From Bacillota bacterium (GTDB lineage Bacteria; Bacillota; Clostridia; Christensenellales; CAG-138), in NCBI GenBank assembly GCA_023416175.1, contig JAEZIE010000287.1, forward strand, positions 1-12,416: a stretch of 12,416 bases of DNA, given 5' to 3'. A program made the position numbers and the translations under genes. How positions within the stretch are numbered: position 1 is the first letter of the stretch; every line of letters begins with the position of its first letter. This document shows positions 6,471 through 12,416 of the stretch, one piece after another. The notes beneath the pieces are model-generated. The model was not told the DNA's origin. It saw only the letters and a program-made list of their open reading frames with translations, and did no database searches.

Positions 6471-6492
6471 TTTTGACCAACATTCGTCAAAA
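6471..6492. promoter_or_regulatory. inverted repeat TTTTGAC-N8-GTCAAAA, candidate operator
   Basis: The arms TTTTGAC (6471-6477) and GTCAAAA (6486-6492) are perfect 7-base inverted copies separated by 8 bases. They lie about 75 bases upstream of the DUF5685 start and about 70 bases behind the divergent pfp -35 box. The symmetry and spacing are typical of a dimeric repressor site, but which regulator binds is unknown. The left arm contains TTGACC, a passable -35 sequence. Confidence 0.45.
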
Positions 6493-6567
6493 AACACTGG
6501 TAGAGTATGTTTTTGAAATGATAAAATGTAGGACGTAAATCGTCTTCCCTTGAAAGGCGGGCTTAAC

Positions 6568-7410
6568 ATGTTCGGCTATGTAACGCCCCACAAACCGGAA
6601 CTTAAAGTGCGTGAGCTTGCGCAGTACCAGGCTTGGTATTGCGGCTTGTGTAAGACCCTAAGGATGACATACGGGCAGATTCCCCGACTTGTGCTGGATT
6701 ACGATTGCACATTTTTCGCGCTTTTGCTTGCGGGGATAACGGGTGAGGAATATACCTGCGCACCCGAAAGATGCGGCTACAAGCCTTTGAAAAAAAAGAC
6801 GCCCGTCATCGGTCCGTGTGAAGCGCTCTCTTACGCTGCGGATATCAATGTGTTATTGTATTATTATAAGCTCGCAGACGATTTCCGGGATGAAAAGAGT
6901 ATTCCCGCTTTTGCAGGCCACACGGCGCTAAGGGCAGGGGCAACGCTCGCGGCAAAACGCCAGCCGGAGGCTGCACAAGCGATCGCTTCGGGCATTGCGC
7001 AGCTTTCTAATCTGGAGAAACAGAAAGAGCCTTCCATAGATGTTGCGGCCGACGCGTTTGCCAATATTCTCAAACAGCTAGCTCTGGGATATGATAAACT
7101 TACGGAAAAGCAAAAAACCGCGCTTTTCTGGCTTGCTTACCATATGGGAAGATGGATTTACCTCATAGATGCGTGGGAGGACCGCAAAAAGGATGAAAAG
7201 GCGGGTTCCTATAATCCGTTTTTGATTGCGGACGCCACACAGGAGCGTGCTTCCTTTTTGCTTTACGCATCCCTGCATGAAATGGAAAATGCCTGCGATT
7301 TGCTCGAGTTACAGTCCAATCAGGGCTTGATTGAAAATATTATCTATCAGGGCTGCCGCTTTAAAACAAAGCAGGTGCTGGAAGGAGTCAAAAAGGATGA
7401 ATCCGTATAA
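6568..7410 (+). CDS. DUF5685 family protein with class I isoprenoid-synthase-like Asp motifs
   Basis: The 280-residue cytoplasmic protein matches the DUF5685 family by its start (MFGYVTPHKPELKVRE) and the YCGLC motif. The ATG at 6568 is chosen because the family begins with MFGY and AAGGCGG lies 7 bases before it; an upstream TTG at 6550 has no ribosome binding site. Cysteines C25, C28, C64, C69 and C84 could bind a metal. Two acidic motifs stand out: KLADDFRDE (D104, D105, D108) and MGRWIYLIDAWEDRKKDEKAGSYNP (D201, E204, D205, with D209). Their spacing and context look like the DDxxD and DxxED motifs of squalene/phytoene-synthase-type enzymes. The fold assignment is my inference and no substrate is known. 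The stop overlaps the start of the J-domain gene by 14 bases, so the two are translationally linked. Confidence 0.85.
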   Translation: MFGYVTPHKPELKVRELAQYQAWYCGLCKTLRMTYGQIPRLVLDYDCTFFALLLAGITGEEYTCAPERCGYKPLKKKTPVIGPCEALSYAADINVLLYYYKLADDFRDEKSIPAFAGHTALRAGATLAAKRQPEAAQAIASGIAQLSNLEKQKEPSIDVAADAFANILKQLALGYDKLTEKQKTALFWLAYHMGRWIYLIDAWEDRKKDEKAGSYNPFLIADATQERASFLLYASLHEMENACDLLELQSNQGLIENIIYQGCRFKTKQVLEGVKKDESV

Positions 7411-8029
7411 GGTTTTGGGCGTGAGCGAAGATGCGACACAGGAAGAGATCCGTGCCGCTTATCTCGCGCTCGTCAAAAAATACCACCCGGACAAATTCAC
7501 GGATAATCCGCTCAAAGAGCTCGCCAACGAAAAGCTCAAGGAGATTAACGAAGCGTACGAGCTGCTGACCAAGAAAAACTCCACCGCGTCTTCCTCGACG
7601 CGCCGGGACAATGGTTCCTACAGCTCTTATGGAGGCACGTACAGCGGGACGGGAGGCTCCTATTCAGGCCCTTCCGCAGCTGAATTTGCCCGTGCGCGCT
7701 CCTTCATCAACCAGAACAATCTGCAGGCGGCAAAGCAGGTGCTCGATTCCATTTCCGTACGCAACGCGGAATGGTATTATCTCTATGGCGTCGTCTATCT
7801 GCGCCAGGGCTGGTACGACAAAGCGAGAGAATATCTTTCCATGGCGTATGAGCAGGAGCCGGGCAATGCCGAATACCGCAATGCGTATGCCGCCGTTAAC
7901 AATGCAGGCAGTCCCTATGGCCGCGGCTCAGGAGGCGGTTCCGGGCAGTATATGGGCGGCTGCTCCACATGCGATATTTGTTCCGCTCTCATTTGCCTGG
8001 ACTGCTGCTGCGACGGCCACCTTTGTTAA
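7397..8029 (+). CDS. J-domain protein with TPR repeats and a cysteine-string C terminus
   Basis: The 210-residue protein begins with a J domain (residues 1-60; HPD at 30-32) that should stimulate an Hsp70 (DnaK). A Ser/Gly/Tyr-rich linker (61-93) follows, then about two TPR-like helical repeats (95-165; NLQAAKQVLDSI and WYYLYGVVYLRQGWYDKAREYLSMA). A Gly-rich stretch leads to a tail with eight cysteines in the last 22 residues (C189, C192, C195, C200, C203-C205, C210, the final residue). It lacks the DnaJ zinc finger and substrate-binding domains, so it is a specialised J protein. The ATG at 7397 lies inside the end of the DUF5685 gene, with AAGGAG at about 7382-7387. A longer frame opens at 7331 but its extra 22 residues do not belong to the J domain. 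Context suggests the DUF5685 protein or the following membrane protein as partner. Confidence 0.9.
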   Translation: MNPYKVLGVSEDATQEEIRAAYLALVKKYHPDKFTDNPLKELANEKLKEINEAYELLTKKNSTASSSTRRDNGSYSSYGGTYSGTGGSYSGPSAAEFARARSFINQNNLQAAKQVLDSISVRNAEWYYLYGVVYLRQGWYDKAREYLSMAYEQEPGNAEYRNAYAAVNNAGSPYGRGSGGGSGQYMGGCSTCDICSALICLDCCCDGHLC

Positions 8030-8042
8030 AGGGGGAAGGGCA

Positions 8043-8582
8043 ATGAACAGAAGGTTACCCCCATCCAAACAGCTTACGCTGGGCGCCATGGTTACGGCGC
8101 TAACCATATTGAGCCTGTATGCGGTTGCGGTGCTGCCTTTTGGCTCTGTTCCGCTATATTTTCTTGCGTCAATGTTTATCTATGTGCTTGCATGCGAAGG
8201 CGCTTACGCTGCTGCATTTGTATCTTTTCTGGCAAGCGCCGCGCTCTCTTTTTTCCTGCTGCCTGAGAAATCGCCGGTGCTTTTGTATGTCGCTCTCCTC
8301 GGTCATTTTGGCATATTCCGCACCGCAATGCAGGGGCGCGTAAGCAGCAAATTCCTTTTTGTACTGCTAAAACTTCTTTATTGTGACGTATTCGCTGGGG
8401 CAGGGCTTTACCTTGGGCTATATGTCTGGGGCGGGCTATCCCTCTCGGTTCCCGAGGTGCTTCCGGCCTGGGCAGCGGTTGTTCTTTCCCAGGTAGCGTT
8501 CTTGGTGTATGACATTCTGTATACCATCAGCGCGGGCATTTATGAAGCGCGGTTTCGCCGGGCGATCGTGCCAAGAAGATAA
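8043..8582 (+). CDS. polytopic membrane protein, possibly ECF-transporter S-component-like
   Basis: This is a very hydrophobic 179-residue protein with about five or six predicted membrane helices (roughly 11-31, 36-52, 54-73, 77-92, 104-130, 140-163) and basic ends (MNRRLPPSK; FRRAIVPRR). An N-terminal 'LTLGAMVTALTILSLY' helix followed by a short Pro-containing loop resembles substrate-binding S components of ECF vitamin transporters and related DUF2232-type membrane proteins. No diagnostic ligand motif is seen, so the substrate is unknown. The ATG at 8043 follows GGGGGAAGGG at 8031-8040. The frame is open further upstream to 7611, but that part overlaps the J-domain gene in another frame and is not coding. 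It starts 13 bases after the J-domain stop and ends the operon, 20 bases before a strong terminator. Confidence 0.8.
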   Translation: MNRRLPPSKQLTLGAMVTALTILSLYAVAVLPFGSVPLYFLASMFIYVLACEGAYAAAFVSFLASAALSFFLLPEKSPVLLYVALLGHFGIFRTAMQGRVSSKFLFVLLKLLYCDVFAGAGLYLGLYVWGGLSLSVPEVLPAWAAVVLSQVAFLVYDILYTISAGIYEARFRRAIVPRR

Positions 8583-8602
8583 CCCCCAAGAAGAATACAA
8601 TG

Positions 8603-8627
8603 ACGCATCCTATGGGTGCGTTTTTTT
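8603..8627 (+). terminator. intrinsic terminator of the DUF5685 operon
   Basis: ACGCATCC (8603-8610) pairs with GGGTGCGT (8614-8621) around a TAT loop, with one G-T wobble, and runs straight into seven T residues (8621-8627). It follows the membrane-protein stop by 20 bases, so the three-gene operon ends here. Confidence 0.9.
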
Positions 8628-8655
8628 ATTGCACCTCCATGCGTTCTATCTGCTG

Positions 8656-8712
8656 TTAAAACCGGACAGAGTGGGAATGATAGTTTGTAGTACGCCGTCC
8701 ATAAAAGCGTAC
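8656..8712 (+). promoter_or_regulatory. possible promoter and inverted repeat before the penicillin-binding protein gene
   Basis: TTAAAA (8656-8661) and GATAGT (8679-8684) are 17 bases apart but match the consensus poorly. Just downstream GTACGC (8690-8695) and GCGTAC (8707-8712) form a perfect 6-base inverted repeat with an 11-base spacer, close to the expected transcript start and 10 bases before GGGGGAGG. It could be an operator or a leader hairpin. Confidence 0.3.
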
Positions 8713-8737
8713 AAGTTGTGTGGGGGAGGCAAATCGA

Positions 8738-11110
8738 TTGCGCAGGCAACCGGAAAAGAAAGAAAAGAGAAAGAAGAGAACGCCGGAGCTAAAAGCGCGG
8801 CGCGGCCGCACAATACGGCGTGTATTATTGGGGCTGACGTTACTATGCTTATCATTTGTGATGTTCGGCGCAATCTATGTGCTGCGCCTGGATGCGTGGG
8901 AGGCGTTTGACCCGGGCCGCATATTGGATGCGCCCCAGTCGTTACTTGTTTATGATAAGGATGGCGCTGAGATAAGCTGCCTTTCCGCCAAGGAAACGCG
9001 CATCAACATCCCATTGCGTGATGTTCCCACGCATGTCCGCTATGCGTTCATTTCCGCGGAAGACAACCGCTTCTACGAACATATCGGTGTGGACTTCATA
9101 CGCATACTTGGTGCGGCCTGGGAGGATATCAAGGCCGGCGGCTATGTGCAGGGCGCGTCCACCATCAGCCAGCAGCTTGTCAAGCTCAGCCACCTCACCA
9201 ACGAAAAGCTGATGTCCCGCAAGCTTGAGGAGGCGGTACTCGCCTACCAGATGGAACAGCAGTATTCCAAGGACGAAATACTGGAGATGTACCTCAATTA
9301 TGTGTATTTTGGTGGAGGGTTCTATGGGATTGAGGCTGCGGCCCGGGGATATTTCGGCGTCCACGCGAACGAACTGAGCGTGGCGCAGGCCGCGCAGCTT
9401 GCAGGCATACTCAAATCCCCTTCGCACTATGCGCCGCATCTGAATATGGAGGCAAGCGTCGAGCGGCGTAACCTTGTGCTGCGCCTGATGCAGGAATACG
9501 GTTACATTGATGAGCAAGCCTGCAATGCAGCACAGGAAGAGCCTGTTACGCTTAACAACGGTTTAAATCAAGAAAACCGCGGGTACTATATTGATCTTGC
9601 GCTGGAGCAGGCATGCAACCAGCTGGACGTTTCCATGGACGATCTGTTAACGGGCGGATACCGCCTGTATACGGCCATGGATACCCAATTGCAGGCACGC
9701 TGCGAGGAAGTATTGAAGGATCCCGCCATGTTCCCTGAGAAAGCGGGGGATGCCCAGGCTGCGTTGGTGGTGGTAAATGCCAAGACGGGTGGTGTAGCCG
9801 CGCTAATGGGCGGCCGGGAGAGCTCTACGGCGCTTGCCTACAACCGCGCCACACGTATCAGGAGGCAGCCAGGCTCGGTCATCAAGCCCATCATTGCCTA
9901 TGCCCCGGCGCTTGAGGAGTACCGGTATACCACAGTCTCTATGCTGCTTGACGAGCCTACGGATTTTAACGGATATAAGCCGGAGAACTTTAATGAAAAA
10001 TACCGCGGATGGGTAACCATGCGGGAATCTGTCGCGCAGTCCCTCAATATTCCCGCCGTTAAAGTGCTTAACGATATCGGGGTAAATGCAGGCAAGCGCT
10101 TTGCGGAGAGCGTCGGAATATCATTTGATGAGCAGGATAACAGCCTTGCGCTGGCTTTAGGCGGCTTTACGTACGGAGTCTCACCTTACCAGATCGCGGG
10201 CGCGTATACGGCGTTTGCGAACGGCGGGCTGTACTCTACACCATCCCTCGTTCTTTCTATTTCCGATAGCGCGGGCAACCCGCTCTATACCTATGAGCCC
10301 GAACGTGAGCGCGTGATGAGCGAGGAAAACGCGTTCATTTTAAACGATATGCTTCAAAGCGCCATCCGTGAGGGGACCGGCCACAGGCTGGGCGAGCTGG
10401 ATTTTGCTTTGGCGGGGAAAACAGGTACGACAGGGGAAGGCGAAGGCAACCGCGACGCGTGGATGGCGGCCTACAATCCCGAATACGCCGCCGCAGTGTG
10501 GATGGGGTATGACGACTCTGAAGACGGCCAGCTGCCGCAGGATGCAACGGGCGGGAAGTACCCCGCTATGATACTCACCGAGGTGTTTTCCAAGCTCTAT
10601 GAGAACAGGCAAGCGCCAGTGTTTCAAAAGCCCGCGGGCGTACTGGAAGTACGGCTGGACGGCTTTACTCTTGAAAACGCACATATGGCGGCGCTTGCAA
10701 GCGCGCTTACCCCGCCAGATTCCGTGGTTCGAGAAGTGTTCGTCGCAGGGACGGAGCCTGAAAATGTAAACGATTACTGGGTTGTGCCGCAGCCGCCAAC
10801 GACATTTCTTTCTCAGCTTGACGTGGAAGGCAGAGCACAGTTGACATTTATGCCACCGCAGAGTTTTATGCTCTATCGTTTATACCGCGAGGACAGCCAC
10901 GGCGTTGCATTGCTGCTTGGGGAATGGCCGGGCAGCAATGGTGCCATTCATTATACGGATTTAACTGCGGAGCCGGGAAAAACGTACGAATACTATGTAA
11001 TTCCTGCACACCCACAGCTTCAGATAGGCGGAAAACAGGTGGTGGGGCCGGCTACCAAACACCTTACGGTCCAAATTCCTGTCAACCCTTTTATTGCCGG
11101 AGGCGAATAA
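8738..11110 (+). CDS. class A penicillin-binding protein (bifunctional transglycosylase/transpeptidase, PBP1A type)
   Basis: This enzyme polymerises and crosslinks peptidoglycan outside the membrane. I choose TTG at 8738 (790 residues) because GGAGG at 8725-8729 is 8 bases upstream; a GTG at 8720, six codons earlier, lies over that ribosome binding site. A very basic cytoplasmic tail precedes one membrane anchor (about 29-50). The GT51 domain follows, with AFISAEDNRFYEH (catalytic Glu about 108), GASTISQQLVK at 139-149, RKLEEAVLAYQME, and YLNYVYFGGGFYGIEAAARGYFG. The transpeptidase domain has GSVIKP (Ser380, Lys383), SLN (435-437) and AGKTGT (Lys561). The last ~100 residues form a fibronectin-III-like or other beta-rich C-terminal domain after a Pro-rich linker. 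It is probably monocistronic. All catalytic motifs are intact. It would be called PonA or MrcA in other species. Confidence 0.96.
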   Translation: MRRQPEKKEKRKKRTPELKARRGRTIRRVLLGLTLLCLSFVMFGAIYVLRLDAWEAFDPGRILDAPQSLLVYDKDGAEISCLSAKETRINIPLRDVPTHVRYAFISAEDNRFYEHIGVDFIRILGAAWEDIKAGGYVQGASTISQQLVKLSHLTNEKLMSRKLEEAVLAYQMEQQYSKDEILEMYLNYVYFGGGFYGIEAAARGYFGVHANELSVAQAAQLAGILKSPSHYAPHLNMEASVERRNLVLRLMQEYGYIDEQACNAAQEEPVTLNNGLNQENRGYYIDLALEQACNQLDVSMDDLLTGGYRLYTAMDTQLQARCEEVLKDPAMFPEKAGDAQAALVVVNAKTGGVAALMGGRESSTALAYNRATRIRRQPGSVIKPIIAYAPALEEYRYTTVSMLLDEPTDFNGYKPENFNEKYRGWVTMRESVAQSLNIPAVKVLNDIGVNAGKRFAESVGISFDEQDNSLALALGGFTYGVSPYQIAGAYTAFANGGLYSTPSLVLSISDSAGNPLYTYEPERERVMSEENAFILNDMLQSAIREGTGHRLGELDFALAGKTGTTGEGEGNRDAWMAAYNPEYAAAVWMGYDDSEDGQLPQDATGGKYPAMILTEVFSKLYENRQAPVFQKPAGVLEVRLDGFTLENAHMAALASALTPPDSVVREVFVAGTEPENVNDYWVVPQPPTTFLSQLDVEGRAQLTFMPPQSFMLYRLYREDSHGVALLLGEWPGSNGAIHYTDLTAEPGKTYEYYVIPAHPQLQIGGKQVVGPATKHLTVQIPVNPFIAGGE

Positions 11111-11127
11111 CCGCATATTAGAAGTGC

Positions 11128-11156
11128 TTGCAGCAAAACAGCGTATATAATATACT
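11128..11156 (+). promoter_or_regulatory. sigma-A-like promoter for the GntR regulator
   Basis: TTGCAG (11128-11133) and TATACT (11151-11156) are separated by exactly 17 bases. An overlapping TATAAT at 11146-11151 would give only a 12-base spacer and is less likely. The start site would be near 11163, leaving a leader of about 115 bases. Confidence 0.6.
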
Positions 11157-11158
11157 AA

Positions 11159-11187
11159 AAGAAGAAACAAGTTCCTCTTGTCTTCTT
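11159..11187 (+). promoter_or_regulatory. inverted repeat at the predicted transcript start of the GntR gene
   Basis: AAGAAG-AA-ACAAG (11159-11171) can pair with CTTGT-CTTCTT (11177-11187) around a TTCCT loop: eleven pairs with a two-base bulge. It lies directly on the predicted transcription start, a common place for an autoregulatory operator. The sequence does not match a FadR-type consensus that I know. Confidence 0.35.
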
Positions 11188-11249
11188 GTATTAGGTGCAA
11201 TGGCGCACATGCAGGCGTAGTAAAATATTGCGAAATAAAAGGGGGATGC

Positions 11250-11267
11250 GCGCCTTTTTTGAGGCGC
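11250..11267 (+). promoter_or_regulatory. hairpin over the weak ribosome binding site of the GntR gene
   Basis: GCGCCT (11250-11255) pairs with AGGCGC (11262-11267). The only ribosome-binding-like sequence before the ATG at 11278 (GAGGCG, 11261-11266) lies in the right arm. An alternative pairing, AAAAGG (11237-11242) with CCTTTT (11253-11258), would free that site and be followed by T residues. The two structures exclude each other. Confidence 0.3.
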
Positions 11268-11277
11268 TGCAACAGCA

Positions 11278-11961
11278 ATGAAAGATCATGTCACTTTGAA
11301 CTTGGGCCAAATTGCAAACGAGATGCAGCCGCGTTCCATGGCGGCCCGCGATTGGGTCTTTCAGGTTTTGCGCGCAGCGATTGTCCGGGGTATTCTGCCG
11401 GGCGGCATGCCATTGAGGCAGGATGAAATCTCCGCTTCGCTCAACGTCAGTCATATCCCCGTTCGTGAGGCCTTCCGCCAGTTGGAAGCCCAGGGGTTGG
11501 TTCGTATCTATCCTAACCGGGGCGCGGTTGTTACCAAGCTGACATTGGAAGAGATGGAGGATATCATGGATGTGCGCACCTTATTGGAGGTTGGCGCGCT
11601 CCGGGTTGCAATCCCCATCATGACACAGGAAACCATCGATACAGCCCAGGCGATCATTGACGAAGCGTTGGAGGTAGACGAACCCAATCGCCTGGAAGAA
11701 CTCAATTCCTGTTTTCATTTTACCCTGTATGAACCCGTCCAAAATCAGATGCTGTTCCGCCTGATCGAGCAGATGCACGCAAATATTGACCGCTATATCC
11801 GCGTATACTACAGCGACCCCATGCATCACACTACCTCTAAGAAACAGCATGTGGAACTTTTAGATGCATGCCGTGCGCGCGATGTTGAGCGCGCATGCAG
11901 CATCCTTTATGAGCACATTACGGATACAAAATCCCTGCTTGAACCCCGTTTAAAAAGTTGA
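11278..11961 (+). CDS. GntR-family transcriptional regulator, FadR subfamily (FCD domain)
   Basis: This is a 227-residue DNA-binding repressor or activator that responds to a small acid-type ligand. The N-terminal winged helix-turn-helix spans about 22-85 (LPGGMPLRQDEISASLNVS, IPVREAFRQLEAQGLV, NRGAVV), the GntR signature. The C-terminal FCD domain, about 92-218, keeps the usual metal-ligand positions: H147 in CFHF, H191 in KQHVELL, H213 in YEHI, and N143 where an Asp is more common. This suggests a metal-assisted carboxylate ligand; the effector is unknown. The ATG at 11278 has only a weak GAGGCG 11 bases upstream, inside a hairpin, and an in-frame stop at 11260-11262 rules out a longer protein. 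It has its own promoter and terminator. No metabolic operon is beside it in the same direction, so the target genes are not evident. Confidence 0.93.
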   Translation: MKDHVTLNLGQIANEMQPRSMAARDWVFQVLRAAIVRGILPGGMPLRQDEISASLNVSHIPVREAFRQLEAQGLVRIYPNRGAVVTKLTLEEMEDIMDVRTLLEVGALRVAIPIMTQETIDTAQAIIDEALEVDEPNRLEELNSCFHFTLYEPVQNQMLFRLIEQMHANIDRYIRVYYSDPMHHTTSKKQHVELLDACRARDVERACSILYEHITDTKSLLEPRLKS

Positions 11962-12016
11962 ACGCACGAATCTCAAAACAGGGAGTAAATTCTCTGCCGT
12001 TTTAATGAGCTGGAAC

Positions 12017-12053
12017 AAAAAACACTTCTGAACATTTATCAGAAGTGTTTTTT
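12017..12053. terminator. bidirectional intrinsic terminator after the GntR gene
   Basis: AAAAAACACTTCTG (12017-12030) pairs perfectly with CAGAAGTGTTTTTT (12040-12053), a 14-bp stem with a 9-base loop. T runs on both strands let it stop gntR transcription and the convergent flavin-reductase gene ending at 12114. A weaker hairpin, CAGGGA/TCTCTG (11979-11996), lies just upstream. Confidence 0.9.
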
Positions 12054-12113
12054 CTTTATGGATGATTTTTTATATAAATGTATTGACGGTAAAAGACGCG
12101 AATTGTTTGTGGA

Positions 12114-12416
12114 TCAGTTAGTTTCACTCTCAATAACCGAACTGATGATGCAGTATTTATTCCCGCTAAGCCTTCCAAGGGCATCTAATCTGGACCATTC
12201 CACTTCACGGCCATCCATAATCAAATCATCTTTCATATGCACCATCTGTACTCGTCCGAGTATCAGGTTGCCGGCATTGGCGCCTTCGCTGACTGTAACA
12301 ATGCGCTCAAGCATGCATTCGAATGAAACTCTTGCTTCTTTTATGCGATAAGGCTTTATGGTTTTTGATTCAGACAAATGAATGCCTTTTATATAGTGTT
12401 CATCTTCCCCATAAGG
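12114..12416 (-). CDS. flavin reductase-like domain protein, C-terminal part (partial)
   Basis: The frame is open from the right window edge and stops with TGA at 12116-12114, giving about 100 C-terminal residues. The pattern IKPYRIKEARVSFECMLERIV, then GNLILGRVQMVHMKDDLI and DALGRLSGNKYCI, matches the FMN-binding split-barrel 'flavin reductase like' family. In that family the conserved 'P.I.E..v.fEC.l' strand and 'l..lGR..g..Y' ending are typical. Such proteins bind FMN and commonly reduce flavins with NAD(P)H or act as small oxidoreductases. The true start is beyond the window; the internal TTG at 12377 is not a start because the family match continues upstream. It converges on gntR and shares its terminator. 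The substrate cannot be told. Confidence 0.82.
   Translation of the reverse strand, partial: PYGEDEHYIKGIHLSESKTIKPYRIKEARVSFECMLERIVTVSEGANAGNLILGRVQMVHMKDDLIMDGREVEWSRLDALGRLSGNKYCIISSVIESETN

Larger units (their letters stand above)
6274..6567. other. divergent intergenic region between pfp and the DUF5685 operon
   Basis: This 294-base gap contains no gene that I can support. It holds the pfp promoter and leader on the minus strand (6274-6404), a small AGGCT/AGCCT hairpin at 6424-6439, the TTTTGAC/GTCAAAA inverted repeat at 6471-6492, and an AT-rich stretch with TGATAAAAT near 6519-6527 that may include the plus-strand promoter. No convincing -35/-10 pair with standard spacing was found for the plus strand. 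Confidence 0.6.

Noticed and set aside
7611..8042. Upstream extension of the membrane-protein frame
   Set aside because: It overlaps the J-domain gene in another frame, and the ATG at 8043 has a strong ribosome binding site and begins a normal membrane protein.
8942..9517. Minus-strand open frame of 191 codons inside the penicillin-binding protein gene
   Set aside because: It is antisense to the conserved transglycosylase domain, with no motif and no start signal.
12058..12351. Plus-strand open frame of 97 codons after the GntR terminator
   Set aside because: It starts within a few bases of the terminator and is antisense to a recognisable flavin-reductase domain.

Overview
The window looks like chromosomal housekeeping DNA from a Gram-positive anaerobe of the class Clostridia (Bacillota). 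This rests on strong AGGAGG-type ribosome binding sites, compact T-tailed terminators, a pyrophosphate-type phosphofructokinase, a VanZ-like protein, a DUF5685/J-domain gene pair and a class A penicillin-binding protein. Codon use is moderately GC-rich, which would fit a Christensenella-like clostridium, but I cannot fix the genus. I see no phage, insertion sequence, CRISPR array, tRNA or rRNA.

Layout from left to right. The 3' end of a membrane-protein gene (possibly spoIIM) is followed by deoB (phosphopentomutase) with its own sigma-A-like promoter, then a VanZ-family membrane protein whose leader carries an 11-bp hairpin touching the ribosome binding site. Convergent to these, on the minus strand, is a three-gene unit: a small Cys-rich zinc-ribbon-like protein, recX and birA. 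The vanZ/birA junction holds a nested palindromic element. Divergent from the zinc-ribbon gene is a secreted peptidoglycan-binding protein. It shares a bidirectional terminator with a convergent minus-strand pfp gene.

Divergent from pfp, across a 294-bp intergenic region with a clear inverted repeat, is a tight three-gene plus-strand operon: a DUF5685 protein, a J-domain/TPR protein with a cysteine-string tail, and a polytopic membrane protein. It ends at a strong terminator. A class A penicillin-binding protein with a probable TTG start follows, then a FadR-type GntR regulator with its own promoter and a structured leader. A bidirectional terminator separates that gene from the 3' part of a minus-strand flavin-reductase-like gene cut by the window end.

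Functionally the genes cover nucleoside/pentose metabolism (deoB), glycolysis (pfp), biotin attachment and regulation (birA), recombination control (recX) and cell-wall synthesis or binding (the penicillin-binding protein and the peptidoglycan-binding protein). The least explained part, and my best candidate for an undescribed system, is the DUF5685 / J-TPR-Cys-tail / membrane-protein operon. The DUF5685 protein carries two Asp-rich motifs (DDFRD and DAWED) placed like those of squalene/phytoene-synthase-type isoprenoid enzymes.
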